DNA of 7,471 bases from Deltaproteobacteria bacterium (lineage in GTDB: Bacteria > Myxococcota_A > UBA796 > UBA2385), in contig RFKJ01000240.1 of the NCBI GenBank assembly GCA_003694325.1, forward strand, positions 1 through 7,471. Direction: 5' to 3'. The notes under the pieces are model-generated. The model was given only the letters and a program-made list of their open reading frames with translations. It ran no database searches and had not been told where the DNA came from. Both the position numbers and the translations under genes were made by a program. Below are positions 1-6,351 of the stretch, in pieces. The first letter of the stretch is position 1. The number at the start of each line of letters is the position of its first letter.

Positions 1-1
1 C

Positions 2-301
2 GGCTCGACCTCCTCGGCTGCCTCCCCCAGCGGGGCCGCGGCGTCCCAGCCCCCGGCCGCCGCCGACGACGAGCCGACTGCCGCAGAGACCGGCCGGGTC
101 CGGTTCCTCGGCGAGGCCGAGTCCATCGTCCTCCAGGGCACCACCGGCCGCTTCCCTCCCGGGGAGGTGCCCGCCGGTACCTACGACATCATCGCCACCT
201 TCCCCGGCCGCGATCCGGCCAGCGCCGGTCGGATCACGGTCAACCCCGGCGACGAGCTGCTGCTCCGCTGCCGCGCCGCCTTCGTCAAGTGCGTGCCATG
301 A
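2..301 (+). CDS. C-terminal fragment of a protein with a small beta-rich, PEGA-like terminal domain (5' end outside window)
   Basis: The frame is open from the left edge and stops at TGA 299-301, leaving 99 residues. Residues 1-30 are an Ala/Ser/Pro-rich, low-complexity linker. Residues 31-97 look like a compact beta domain: VRFLGEAESIVLQG, then a Gly/Pro turn (FPPGEVPAGTY), an ATFPG strand, ITVNPGDELLL and a closing pair of cysteines (C90 and C97) that could form a disulfide. From memory, similar 'V.L.G..G.f.PG.VPAGtY...a.F' domains occur at the C-termini of myxobacterial Ser/Thr protein kinases and envelope proteins, after a disordered linker. That would make this the tail of such a kinase, but no kinase motif lies in the window, so the assignment is inference. 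The stop overlaps the next ATG (ATGA), suggesting cotranscription and translational coupling with the FG-GAP lipoprotein. That the frame is real is fairly sure; the function is not. Confidence 0.7.
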   Translation, partial: GSTSSAASPSGAAASQPPAAADDEPTAAETGRVRFLGEAESIVLQGTTGRFPPGEVPAGTYDIIATFPGRDPASAGRITVNPGDELLLRCRAAFVKCVP

Positions 302-2013
302 CTCCCCTCCTCTCCGCCCTGTTTCCGGTCCTGCTGGGGGCCGGCTGTGACCTGGTCATCACCGACGCCGAGCACGCCGCCCGACTCGACGCCGACGGCG
401 ATGGGCACATCGCCGTCGAGCACGGAGGCGATGACTGCGACGACGACGACGCCACGATCCACCCCGGCGCCGACGAGGAATGCGACGGCGTCGACAATGA
501 CTGCGACGACGACATCGACGAGGACGTGTCCGTCACCGTCTACGACGACGCCGATGGCGATGGCTACGGCGACTCGAGCACCGAGCACCTCGGCTGCAAG
601 GGCGACCCCGACGTCACCATCGTGGACGGGGACTGCGACGACGAAAACGAGGCCGTGCATCCCGACGCCACCGAGGTGTGCGGCGACGGCGTCGACGATG
701 ACTGCAGCGGCGACGACTCCCCCTGTCCGCCCATCGACCTGGGGGAGGTCCGGTCGGGGAACGGGTCGGCCCCCGGCGACCTGTACGGCTTCGCCCTCGC
801 CGGGTCGGGCGCCGCACTCGTCGTGGGCGCGCCCGGCTGGAACGGCGACCGCGGTGCGGTCTCCTTCCACGAGGACGCCTCGACCGGCAGCATCTCGCTG
901 AACAGCGGCGACATCGTGTTTCGGGGGACCACGGACGGGGACCGGGTCGGCACCGCCGTGGCCCTCGTCGGGAACATGCTCGGCACGGGGCAGCCGACCA
1001 TCGCCATCGGGGCCCCGGGCTCCAACGGTGGCAGCGGTGCGGTCTACCTGCTGTCCCCCGACCACAGCGGCGACGTCTACCCGGTCCAGGCCGACGCGTC
1101 GGTGGAGCCGGTGCTGGTGGACCTGTCGCTGGGCCAGGCCGTCTCCCGCGTCGGGGACGTCACCGGGGACGACGCCGACGACATGGTGGTCGGGGCCCCG
1201 GCCTGGTCCAACAGCACCGGCGCGGCGGTCATCGTCCCCGGTCCGATCACCGGCATCATCGACCCGTTGACCGACAACCACTACTGGACCGGAGAATCCG
1301 AGGCCGACGACGCCGGCCGGTCCCTGGCCGGCGCCGGAGACGTGGACGGCGACGGCGTCAACGACGTCCTCGTCGGCGCCTGGACCGCCGGGGGCGACCT
1401 GTCGGGGGCCACCTACCTGCTCCTCGGTCCCATCACCAGCAGCGGCACCCTGGCCGACGCCGACGCCATCCTCCGGGGGAACCCCGCCGACATCTCCGGC
1501 CTGCCACTGGCCGGCGGCGGCGACGTCGACGGCGACGGCCGCGCCGACTTCGCCATCGAAGCCATCGGCCTCGACACCGACTTCGGCTCCGTGGGGACGA
1601 CCTTCCTGTTCTCGGGAGTCGACTGGACCACCGGCACCCTGCCGTCCTCGATCTACGACGCCACCGCCACCATCACCCAGGGCGCCGACGGCGACACCAA
1701 CGCCCCCGACGGCCTGGCCCTGCGCATCCGCGGCGACTTCAACGAAGACGGCAGGGACGACCTGATCATCGGCCAACCCGGGCACGCCTCCAAGCGCGGG
1801 TCGGTCTCCCTGTTCCTCAGCCCGCTCGAGGGGACGTTGACCATTCACGACGCCTACCGGCACCTCCAGGGCGTGTCGGGCAGCGATCGCACCGGGACCA
1901 GCGCCACGACGCTCACCATCGATGCGGACGGCCGGGACGACATCATCGTCGGTGCACCGGGTGTGGACGAGGACCAGGGCGCCATCTACGTGGTCACCTC
2001 CTCGGAGTGGTAG
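298..2013 (+). CDS. Predicted lipoprotein with MopE-type acidic motifs and a seven-repeat FG-GAP beta-propeller
   Basis: The product is 571 residues from ATG 298. This start overlaps the upstream stop (ATGA) and gives a short hydrophobic leader ending LLGAGC (Cys17), a plausible though non-canonical lipobox; GTG 289 would add three residues. No Shine-Dalgarno is evident, which fits translational coupling. Residues 30-76 and 83-145 are two Asp/Cys-rich blocks (DADGDG, GDDCDDDD, ECDGVDNDCDDDIDE; then DADGDGYGD, GDCDDENEAVHP) of the MopE-type putative metal-binding motif. Residues about 160-567 hold seven FG-GAP-like repeats (VVGAP, AIGAP, VVGAP, VLVGA, FAIEA, LIIGQP, IIVGAP), starting near 160, 213, 276, 335, 398, 470 and 528. 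Repeats 3-7 carry DxDxDG-like calcium loops (for example DVDGDGVND, DVDGDGRAD, DFNEDGRDD); repeats 1 and 2 do not. The expected role is a secreted or surface-anchored, calcium-stabilised binding propeller; the ligand is unknown. Asp at +2 retains lipoproteins in the inner membrane in E. coli, but that rule may not hold here. Confidence 0.93.
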   Translation: MTPLLSALFPVLLGAGCDLVITDAEHAARLDADGDGHIAVEHGGDDCDDDDATIHPGADEECDGVDNDCDDDIDEDVSVTVYDDADGDGYGDSSTEHLGCKGDPDVTIVDGDCDDENEAVHPDATEVCGDGVDDDCSGDDSPCPPIDLGEVRSGNGSAPGDLYGFALAGSGAALVVGAPGWNGDRGAVSFHEDASTGSISLNSGDIVFRGTTDGDRVGTAVALVGNMLGTGQPTIAIGAPGSNGGSGAVYLLSPDHSGDVYPVQADASVEPVLVDLSLGQAVSRVGDVTGDDADDMVVGAPAWSNSTGAAVIVPGPITGIIDPLTDNHYWTGESEADDAGRSLAGAGDVDGDGVNDVLVGAWTAGGDLSGATYLLLGPITSSGTLADADAILRGNPADISGLPLAGGGDVDGDGRADFAIEAIGLDTDFGSVGTTFLFSGVDWTTGTLPSSIYDATATITQGADGDTNAPDGLALRIRGDFNEDGRDDLIIGQPGHASKRGSVSLFLSPLEGTLTIHDAYRHLQGVSGSDRTGTSATTLTIDADGRDDIIVGAPGVDEDQGAIYVVTSSEW

Positions 2014-2033
2014 TCGCCCCCGGAGGGAGGGCC

Positions 2034-2051
2034 GCCCCCCGCGGAGGGGGC
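2034..2051. terminator. GC-rich hairpin between convergent genes, possible bidirectional terminator
   Basis: GCCCCC at 2034-2039 and GGGGGC at 2046-2051 form a perfect 6-bp stem with a 6-base loop. It sits in the 54-base gap between two convergent stop codons, where a terminator is expected. An extra GCCCCC at 2016-2021 offers an alternative pairing. No T-tract follows on either strand, so intrinsic termination is uncertain, and such stems arise often by chance at this GC content. Confidence 0.3.
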
Positions 2052-2067
2052 ACCCGGGCCGCAGAGA

Positions 2068-3516
2068 CTAGGGGGACGGCGGCGTCCCCGGGGCGCCCGC
2101 CTGCGAACCCGGAGCCATGCCGGGCGGGGGGCCGGAGGGAGGCCCGGGCCGTGGACCGGCCGGGGCGCCCCGCTGGCCCGGTGGCCGCCGCTCGGCCGGG
2201 CCCTTGGGAAACTCGGCCCGCATCCGCTCGAGGCGGGCCGCGGTGAACCGGACCAGGGGGTGGTCATCGGCGAGCCCCTCCGCGAGCAGGCCCTGCTCGT
2301 GGGGGTTGAGCCGCGCCCAGGCCTCCAACACGCAGATCCGCAGGTCGGCGAGTTCGTCGTCGGCCGCCCAGGCGCGGCGACTGGCCCCCAGGAACACCAC
2401 AGCCGGGATCTCCCCCTCGCCGGGCCGGTCGATGGGCCACAGGTCGGCCCGCGGACGCCACGGCCCGCTGACCGGCGCACCCTTGGGCCGGGTGGGCCCC
2501 CGGCGGCGCAGCATCGCCGCCAGGTCCTGGGCGAGCCGGGCCAGGGACGGCGTCCCCTCGGGCGGCGGCGTGCGGGCCATGGCCACCGCCGCGGCGGCGT
2601 GGATGTGCGGCACGGCCTCGGGCGGCAGCACGTCGAGGGGATCGCCGGTGATGGTCTGCGCCCGGGTGTAGGACGAACCCATGGTCTCGGCCCAGAACAG
2701 GCCGCGGACGGCGTCGGCGAGGGCCGGCGCCCCCCGTTCCACCAGGGCCGCGTGCAGAGCGGCCTCCTGCTCGACCAGGGTGCGCCAGTCTTCAGGCTCG
2801 GCCATGTCCACCGGCGGCACGCCCTCGCCGACCCGCAGGGGGATGTGGGCGAGGCAATTGTCGGCGAAGCGCCCGGTCAACAGGCAGAGGTCGACGGCGT
2901 CCCGCAGCCCCCGCGGCGCGCCCCGGGTGGCGCGGACCCGGGCTTCCGAAGCCTGGAAGGCACACTCCGCCGACCACTTGGGGTCCCCCACCGCCCGGCA
3001 CAGGGCGGCCGCCCGCCGGACGTCTCCCCGCCGGACCTGCTGCAGGGCCGCCCGCACCCGACAGTTCCGCGCATCCTCGGCGTCGGCGCAGGGGTCCGCG
3101 TCGAGGGTCGCGTCGGCGAGGGGCGAGGCCGGCAGGTCGTTGACGTCCAGCCGCCAGCTCACCGGTCCCGGCGCACTGCGCTGCAGGTCCGGCGGCAGCA
3201 ACGGCTGGTCCTCCACGAGGTGCAGGCGGCTGTTGAGCTGGTTGCACTTGACCCGCGCCGGGCCATGGGGCAGCGCCGAGCACAGCGCCTGGGCGCGCCC
3301 CAGCTCGGCGTCGGCCAGCGCCATCACCAGCGCGACCTGCTCCACCTCGTCCTCGGTGGACACGACGTGGTCGATGACCGCCTGCTGGTCGGACCGCCAG
3401 TGGTCGATCACCCACTGGCGACGGCAGTCGAGGTCGGGACAGTCCTCGAACCGGTCCGGCGGGCCGCGATCGGCGTCCCCACAGGCGATCCACAAGGCGA
3501 CGAGGACGGGGCTCAC
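2068..3516 (-). CDS. Predicted Cys-pair-rich helical lipoprotein of unknown function with Pro/Gly-rich tail
   Basis: I do not recognise a named family. From GTG 3516 the product is 482 residues. The start is chosen because it directly precedes a hydrophobic stretch ending ALWIAC (Cys12), a plausible short lipoprotein signal, and GGAG lies 4 bases upstream. The leader lacks the usual basic n-region, a weakness of this choice. No ATG/GTG upstream gives a better leader, and the frame beyond is a shadow of the opposite gene. After Cys12, ten cysteines fall in five close pairs: 26/31, 79/91, 143/152, 173/185 and 211/221. Three pairs share the pattern LC-x(9-11)-C at the end of a helix (ALCSALPHGPARVKC, ALCRAVGDPKWSAEC, DLCLLTGRFADNC), suggesting alpha-hairpin repeats locked by disulfides, as would suit an oxidising periplasm. 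Residues about 385-435 look HEAT-like (ADDHPLVRFTAARLERM). Residues 437-482 are Pro/Gly-rich and probably disordered. It is transcribed divergently from the cyclic-nucleotide-binding gene. Confidence 0.83.
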   Translation of the reverse strand: MSPVLVALWIACGDADRGPPDRFEDCPDLDCRRQWVIDHWRSDQQAVIDHVVSTEDEVEQVALVMALADAELGRAQALCSALPHGPARVKCNQLNSRLHLVEDQPLLPPDLQRSAPGPVSWRLDVNDLPASPLADATLDADPCADAEDARNCRVRAALQQVRRGDVRRAAALCRAVGDPKWSAECAFQASEARVRATRGAPRGLRDAVDLCLLTGRFADNCLAHIPLRVGEGVPPVDMAEPEDWRTLVEQEAALHAALVERGAPALADAVRGLFWAETMGSSYTRAQTITGDPLDVLPPEAVPHIHAAAAVAMARTPPPEGTPSLARLAQDLAAMLRRRGPTRPKGAPVSGPWRPRADLWPIDRPGEGEIPAVVFLGASRRAWAADDELADLRICVLEAWARLNPHEQGLLAEGLADDHPLVRFTAARLERMRAEFPKGPAERRPPGQRGAPAGPRPGPPSGPPPGMAPGSQAGAPGTPPSP

Positions 3517-3520
3517 GACT

Positions 3521-3524
3521 CTCC
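3521..3524 (-). promoter_or_regulatory. Ribosome binding site supporting GTG start at 3516
   Basis: GGAG on the minus strand (extended GGAGAG) lies 4 bases before GTG 3516. The spacing is a little short, but it is the only start candidate next to the hydrophobic leader. Confidence 0.4.
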
Positions 3525-3589
3525 AGAAGGCAGGATGGCTCGCCCCCCAGGCTAACGGACCCGGCGCGGCCCCCGAAATCGCCGCCGAC

Positions 3590-3623
3590 GGGGCCCGTCC
3601 CTCGGGGCAGCCCGAGGCGCCCC
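3590..3623. promoter_or_regulatory. Nested dyad in the divergent intergenic region, candidate operator or leader hairpin
   Basis: The inner arms CCTCGGG (3600-3606) and CCCGAGG (3611-3617) are a perfect 7-bp inverted repeat around a 4-base spacer. Outside them, GGGGC (3590-3594) pairs with GCCCC (3619-3623) across an asymmetric internal loop. The element lies midway in the 191-base gap between two divergent genes, where promoters and operators for both must lie. I could not identify convincing -35/-10 boxes. It could be a protein-binding dyad or an RNA hairpin in either 5' leader. Base composition makes chance dyads likely, so this is a candidate only. Confidence 0.35.
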
Positions 3624-3697
3624 GATCACAGCTCCGACCGCCCCTGCCATCTCCAGGTGGGTGCCGCGCGTCGCCGACCCAGGGGACCGCTGCCCCC

Positions 3698-3702
3698 GGG
3701 AG
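3698..3702 (+). promoter_or_regulatory. Ribosome binding site deciding the ATG 3708 start
   Basis: GGGAG sits 5 bases upstream of ATG 3708. This favours that start over the in-frame GTG at 3657, which would add 17 Arg/Pro/Gly-rich residues typical of noncoding sequence here. Confidence 0.6.
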
Positions 3703-3707
3703 CGGCC

Positions 3708-4733
3708 ATGTCCGACGACGCCGACCGGTTGTCGAGCCTTCGCCCGCTGCGCGGCCTGAGCGCCTCCGATGTCCGCAGCTTCGTCGACGCCTGCATCCGC
3801 CTCGCCGTCCCTGCGGGCACCCCCCTGATCCACGAGGGGGATCGGGACTGCGCGATGATCTTCGTGCTCGACGGCAGCCTGGAGGTCTTCCGGGGACCGG
3901 GCGGGGGCCGCCCACCCCTCCGGCAGACCGGTCCCGGTGGACAACTCGGAGAGCTGGCCCTGCTGGGGCTGGTCCGTCGCCGGACGGCGTCGGTGCGGGC
4001 GACGACCGATGCCGACCTGCTGGTGCTCGACGACGCCGGGCTGGCCCGGCTGCGGGCCCAGGGGCATCCCGTCGCCGACCGCATCGAGGCGGAAGCGCTG
4101 CGGGCCCTGGCCCGGAGCCTGCGCGAGGTCGACGCCCGGATCGCGCGCCTCGCCCGCGGGGACGCCGACCTGCCGACCCGGGCTGCCGGCTGGGCCCGCC
4201 TCCACGAAGCGCTGGCCACCGCTCGCGGCGGCCGGGTGCCCCCGCGCGACGCGCCGAGCGTCCTGGCGCGCTCGGCCCACTTCCGCCGGGTCCCCGATCC
4301 ACAGCGCCGACGTCTCGCCCGACACCTGGAACCCCGCCCCTTCGCCGCCGGCCAGGCCATCGTCTGCGAGGGCGACATCGGGGGCGACGCCTGGCTCATC
4401 GCCACCGGGGAGGTGGGCGCCTGGCGGCGCACCGGCGACCACCATCACGAGCGCCTCGCCAGCCTGTTCCCCGGCACGATCTTCGGCCAGGTGGCGGTCA
4501 TCGACGGCGACGTCCGCACGGCGACCTGCGCGGGGGAGGCCCCGGGCTGGCTGTACCGGATCCCCCGCGAGCTCTGCCAGGAGGAGCTGGACCGCGGCTC
4601 CCCCGAGGGACGCGCCCTCCGCCAGGGGCTGCTCGACGCCCTCACCCGCCAGCTCCAGCTCGGCAACGACCACCTCACCCTGCTGCAGATGGAGCACGCC
4701 CACCGCACCGCCGCAGCACCGTGGCCGAACTGA
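3708..4733 (+). CDS. Tandem cyclic-nucleotide-binding-domain protein without a recognisable output domain
   Basis: The product is 341 residues, predicted cytoplasmic (no signal or membrane segment). Two cNMP-binding (CRP/PKA-R type) domains are visible. Domain 1 (about 12-120) has AGTPLIHEGD, the FVLDGSLEVF strand, and a full phosphate-binding cassette GELALLGLVRRRTASVRA, with Glu82 and Arg92-Thr93 matching CRP Glu72 and Arg82-Ser83. A basic, helical linker (121-180) follows. Domain 2 (about 188-290) has AGQAIVCEGD, DAWLIATGEVGAW and a cassette FGQVAVIDGDVRTATCAG, in which the ribose-binding Glu is Gln261 while Arg270-Thr271-Ala272 remains. A helical C-terminus (about 298-335) closes the protein. 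There is no HTH, kinase, GGDEF or transporter domain, so it is not a CRP-type transcription factor. The layout recalls the regulatory subunit of PKA: a cAMP/cGMP-responsive partner of some other protein. The partner is unknown and the ligand is inferred from motifs. The gene is divergent from the lipoprotein gene and convergent with the two-component operon. Confidence 0.93.
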   Translation: MSDDADRLSSLRPLRGLSASDVRSFVDACIRLAVPAGTPLIHEGDRDCAMIFVLDGSLEVFRGPGGGRPPLRQTGPGGQLGELALLGLVRRRTASVRATTDADLLVLDDAGLARLRAQGHPVADRIEAEALRALARSLREVDARIARLARGDADLPTRAAGWARLHEALATARGGRVPPRDAPSVLARSAHFRRVPDPQRRRLARHLEPRPFAAGQAIVCEGDIGGDAWLIATGEVGAWRRTGDHHHERLASLFPGTIFGQVAVIDGDVRTATCAGEAPGWLYRIPRELCQEELDRGSPEGRALRQGLLDALTRQLQLGNDHLTLLQMEHAHRTAAAPWPN

Positions 4734-4818
4734 AGCACCCCGGCCGCCCCCCCGCGGCGCCGCCGGCCCGGGTCGTCTCGCGCAGCGCGGTCGGTGCGCC
4801 GCCGCGGACCGCCACCGT

Positions 4819-6351
4819 CTACCGCCAGGCTGCCAGCAGGTCGAGCAGCTCCTCGTAGGCCGGCGGCCGGCGCACCACCACCCCGGCGATGCCCGCCACC
4901 TGTCCGGCGACGAGGTCGGCGTCCTCGTCGGGCGATACCAGCAGCACGGTCGGGGTGTCGCGGAGATCGGCGTCGGCGCGCAGCAGGTCGACCAGGTCGC
5001 CGCCACGGGCCGACAGGTACCGGTGGTCCGCCACCAGGCGCACCGCCCCGGGTGGTGCGCCGGAACGCAGCGCCCGCAACTGGTCGAGGGCCGCATCGAT
5101 CCCGGCCGCCACCCGCAGCGATGGCCCGAATCCGCGGCGCATCATGGCCCGGCGGATCCCCACCCGGTCGAGCTCGTCGCGCACCGCCAGCACGACCGTG
5201 TACGGCAGTTCCCGCTCCTCGGCCGGCGGGGTGCGGGCCGCCCCCCCGCCCGTCGCCGGGCGGCCGGGGTCATCCCCGTCCACCGGGGCGATCGCACCCG
5301 GCGGCAGGGTCGCCCCGTCGGGCAGGGGACCATCCTCGCCGGGCCACCCCGGAAACCGCGAGAAGTTCGGAGGCGGCAGGGCTACCGGCCCCTCCGGCAG
5401 GTCGGTGGGATCCACCGCCTCCTCGGCACCGGCGGCGTCTTCGCCCTCCAGGCCCGAGACCGCCACCAGCGGGACCTCGGCGAGGTCCCTCCAGGTCATC
5501 GGCCAGGTGAAGCTGACCGTGGTCCCGCGTCCCTCGGACCCACGCACGTCGAGGGAGCCGCCAGCGGAGGCCACGACGTGCTGCACGATGGTCAGCCCCA
5601 TGCCCCGCCCGGCGACCGGGACCTCGGTCGGGTCCCCCTTGGTGGTGTGCAGCGGTCGCAGCACGTCCCGTTCCGATTCCGGCGGGATCCCGGGGCCATC
5701 GTCGATCACCCGGAAGTGTACGACGTCGTCGATCTCCTCCCAGTCGACCTTGACCCGCCCTCGTTCCTTGTCGTGGTGCTCGATGGCGTTCTCCACGAGG
5801 TGGCGGAAGACCAGGCGGAGCCGCTCGCCGGCCGTCTCGAGCAGCAACACGGAGGCCGGCAGGAGCAGCTCGAAGCCATCGCCCGGGTCCAGCTCGGCCC
5901 AGGTGTGCCGCAGCAGGTCGCCCACCTCCAAGAGGCTCAGCTCGGCTGGCGGGATGGCCTGCAGGCCCTGCAACACCAGGTCCAGGGCCCGCAGGGGCAG
6001 GTCGTCCTTGACGATGTAGCCGGCGATGCCCAGCTCGTGGGCCTGGGCCCGGTGGCGGTCGTCGTCGGAGGTGGTGAGCACGAACACGAGGTCGTCTTCG
6101 TGTTCGGGGTGGGCCCGCAGCGCGCGCAGGAACTCGAAGCCGTCCATGCGCGGCATGTTCAGGTCCAGCAGGATGATCCGCGGCGCGGGAATGGGGGTGT
6201 AGCCGTCGCGTCCCAGCAGCATGTCCAGGGCCTCCACCCCGTCGCGGGCCACCCGCAGCGGGTTGCTGATGCCCCGTCGGCGCAGCGCCCGTTCCACGTC
6301 GAGCACGTCGACCACGTCATCGTCGACCATCAGGATGTTCAGATCGCTCAC
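4819..6351 (-). CDS. Hybrid response regulator: receiver - GHKL ATPase (no H-box) - degenerate receiver
   Basis: The product is 510 residues from GTG 6351. This start overlaps the kinase stop (GTGA) and has GGAGG 5 bases upstream; an ATG at 6384 is in frame but lacks both. Residues 4-130 are a CheY-like receiver of the Rcp1 kind: acidic pocket Asp10-12, phosphoacceptor Asp63 (LLDLNMPRMDGFEFL), Thr93 (VLTTSDDD) and Lys115 (GYIVKD). About 20 residues later a histidine-kinase-type ATPase begins (about 140-285): N-box HLVENAIEHH (Asn188), G1 DDGPGI (217-222), G2 GRGMGL (248-253), ending FTWPMTW. The DHp/H-box domain that should precede it is absent. A Pro/Gly/acidic linker (about 288-383) leads to a second receiver-like fold (384-510). 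There the first acidic pair is reduced to R-D-E (391-393), Asp442 may mark the phosphoacceptor site, Ser473 replaces Thr and Arg494 replaces the conserved Lys. Phosphorylation by the upstream kinase is inferred; the output is unknown. No DNA-binding domain is present. Confidence 0.93.
   Translation of the reverse strand: MSDLNILMVDDDVVDVLDVERALRRRGISNPLRVARDGVEALDMLLGRDGYTPIPAPRIILLDLNMPRMDGFEFLRALRAHPEHEDDLVFVLTTSDDDRHRAQAHELGIAGYIVKDDLPLRALDLVLQGLQAIPPAELSLLEVGDLLRHTWAELDPGDGFELLLPASVLLLETAGERLRLVFRHLVENAIEHHDKERGRVKVDWEEIDDVVHFRVIDDGPGIPPESERDVLRPLHTTKGDPTEVPVAGRGMGLTIVQHVVASAGGSLDVRGSEGRGTTVSFTWPMTWRDLAEVPLVAVSGLEGEDAAGAEEAVDPTDLPEGPVALPPPNFSRFPGWPGEDGPLPDGATLPPGAIAPVDGDDPGRPATGGGAARTPPAEERELPYTVVLAVRDELDRVGIRRAMMRRGFGPSLRVAAGIDAALDQLRALRSGAPPGAVRLVADHRYLSARGGDLVDLLRADADLRDTPTVLLVSPDEDADLVAGQVAGIAGVVVRRPPAYEELLDLLAAWR

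Noticed and set aside
181..1863. 560-residue open frame on the minus strand, rich in Val, Gly and Asp
   Set aside because: It is antisense to the FG-GAP lipoprotein; its repetitive VDGDG/VVVA composition is the mirror of the GAC/GGC-rich repeats.
3626..3630. TCACA resembling half of a CRP site near the cyclic-nucleotide gene
   Set aside because: The other half-site at the required 6-base spacing matches TGTGA poorly, and the encoded protein has no DNA-binding domain.
3517..4302. N-terminal extension of the Cys-pair lipoprotein by 262 residues
   Set aside because: The extension is antisense to the cyclic-nucleotide gene, Arg/Pro/Gly-rich and without domains. It would also bury the hydrophobic signal sequence inside the protein.
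4754..4763. 10-bp palindrome GCGGCGCCGC in the convergent gap 4734-4818 as a terminator
   Set aside because: It has no loop and no T-tract, and such GC palindromes are expected by chance here. Nothing else in that gap supports a terminator, although one is expected by position.
2260..4858. Long plus-strand frames (2260-3555 and 2681-4858) antisense to the lipoprotein and running on into the cyclic-nucleotide gene
   Set aside because: They show no recognisable domain and shadow-like composition, while the opposite strand or another frame holds proteins with clear signal sequences or domains.
3552..5096. 514-residue minus-strand frame
   Set aside because: It is antisense to the cyclic-nucleotide gene and out of frame with the regulator; no domain is visible.
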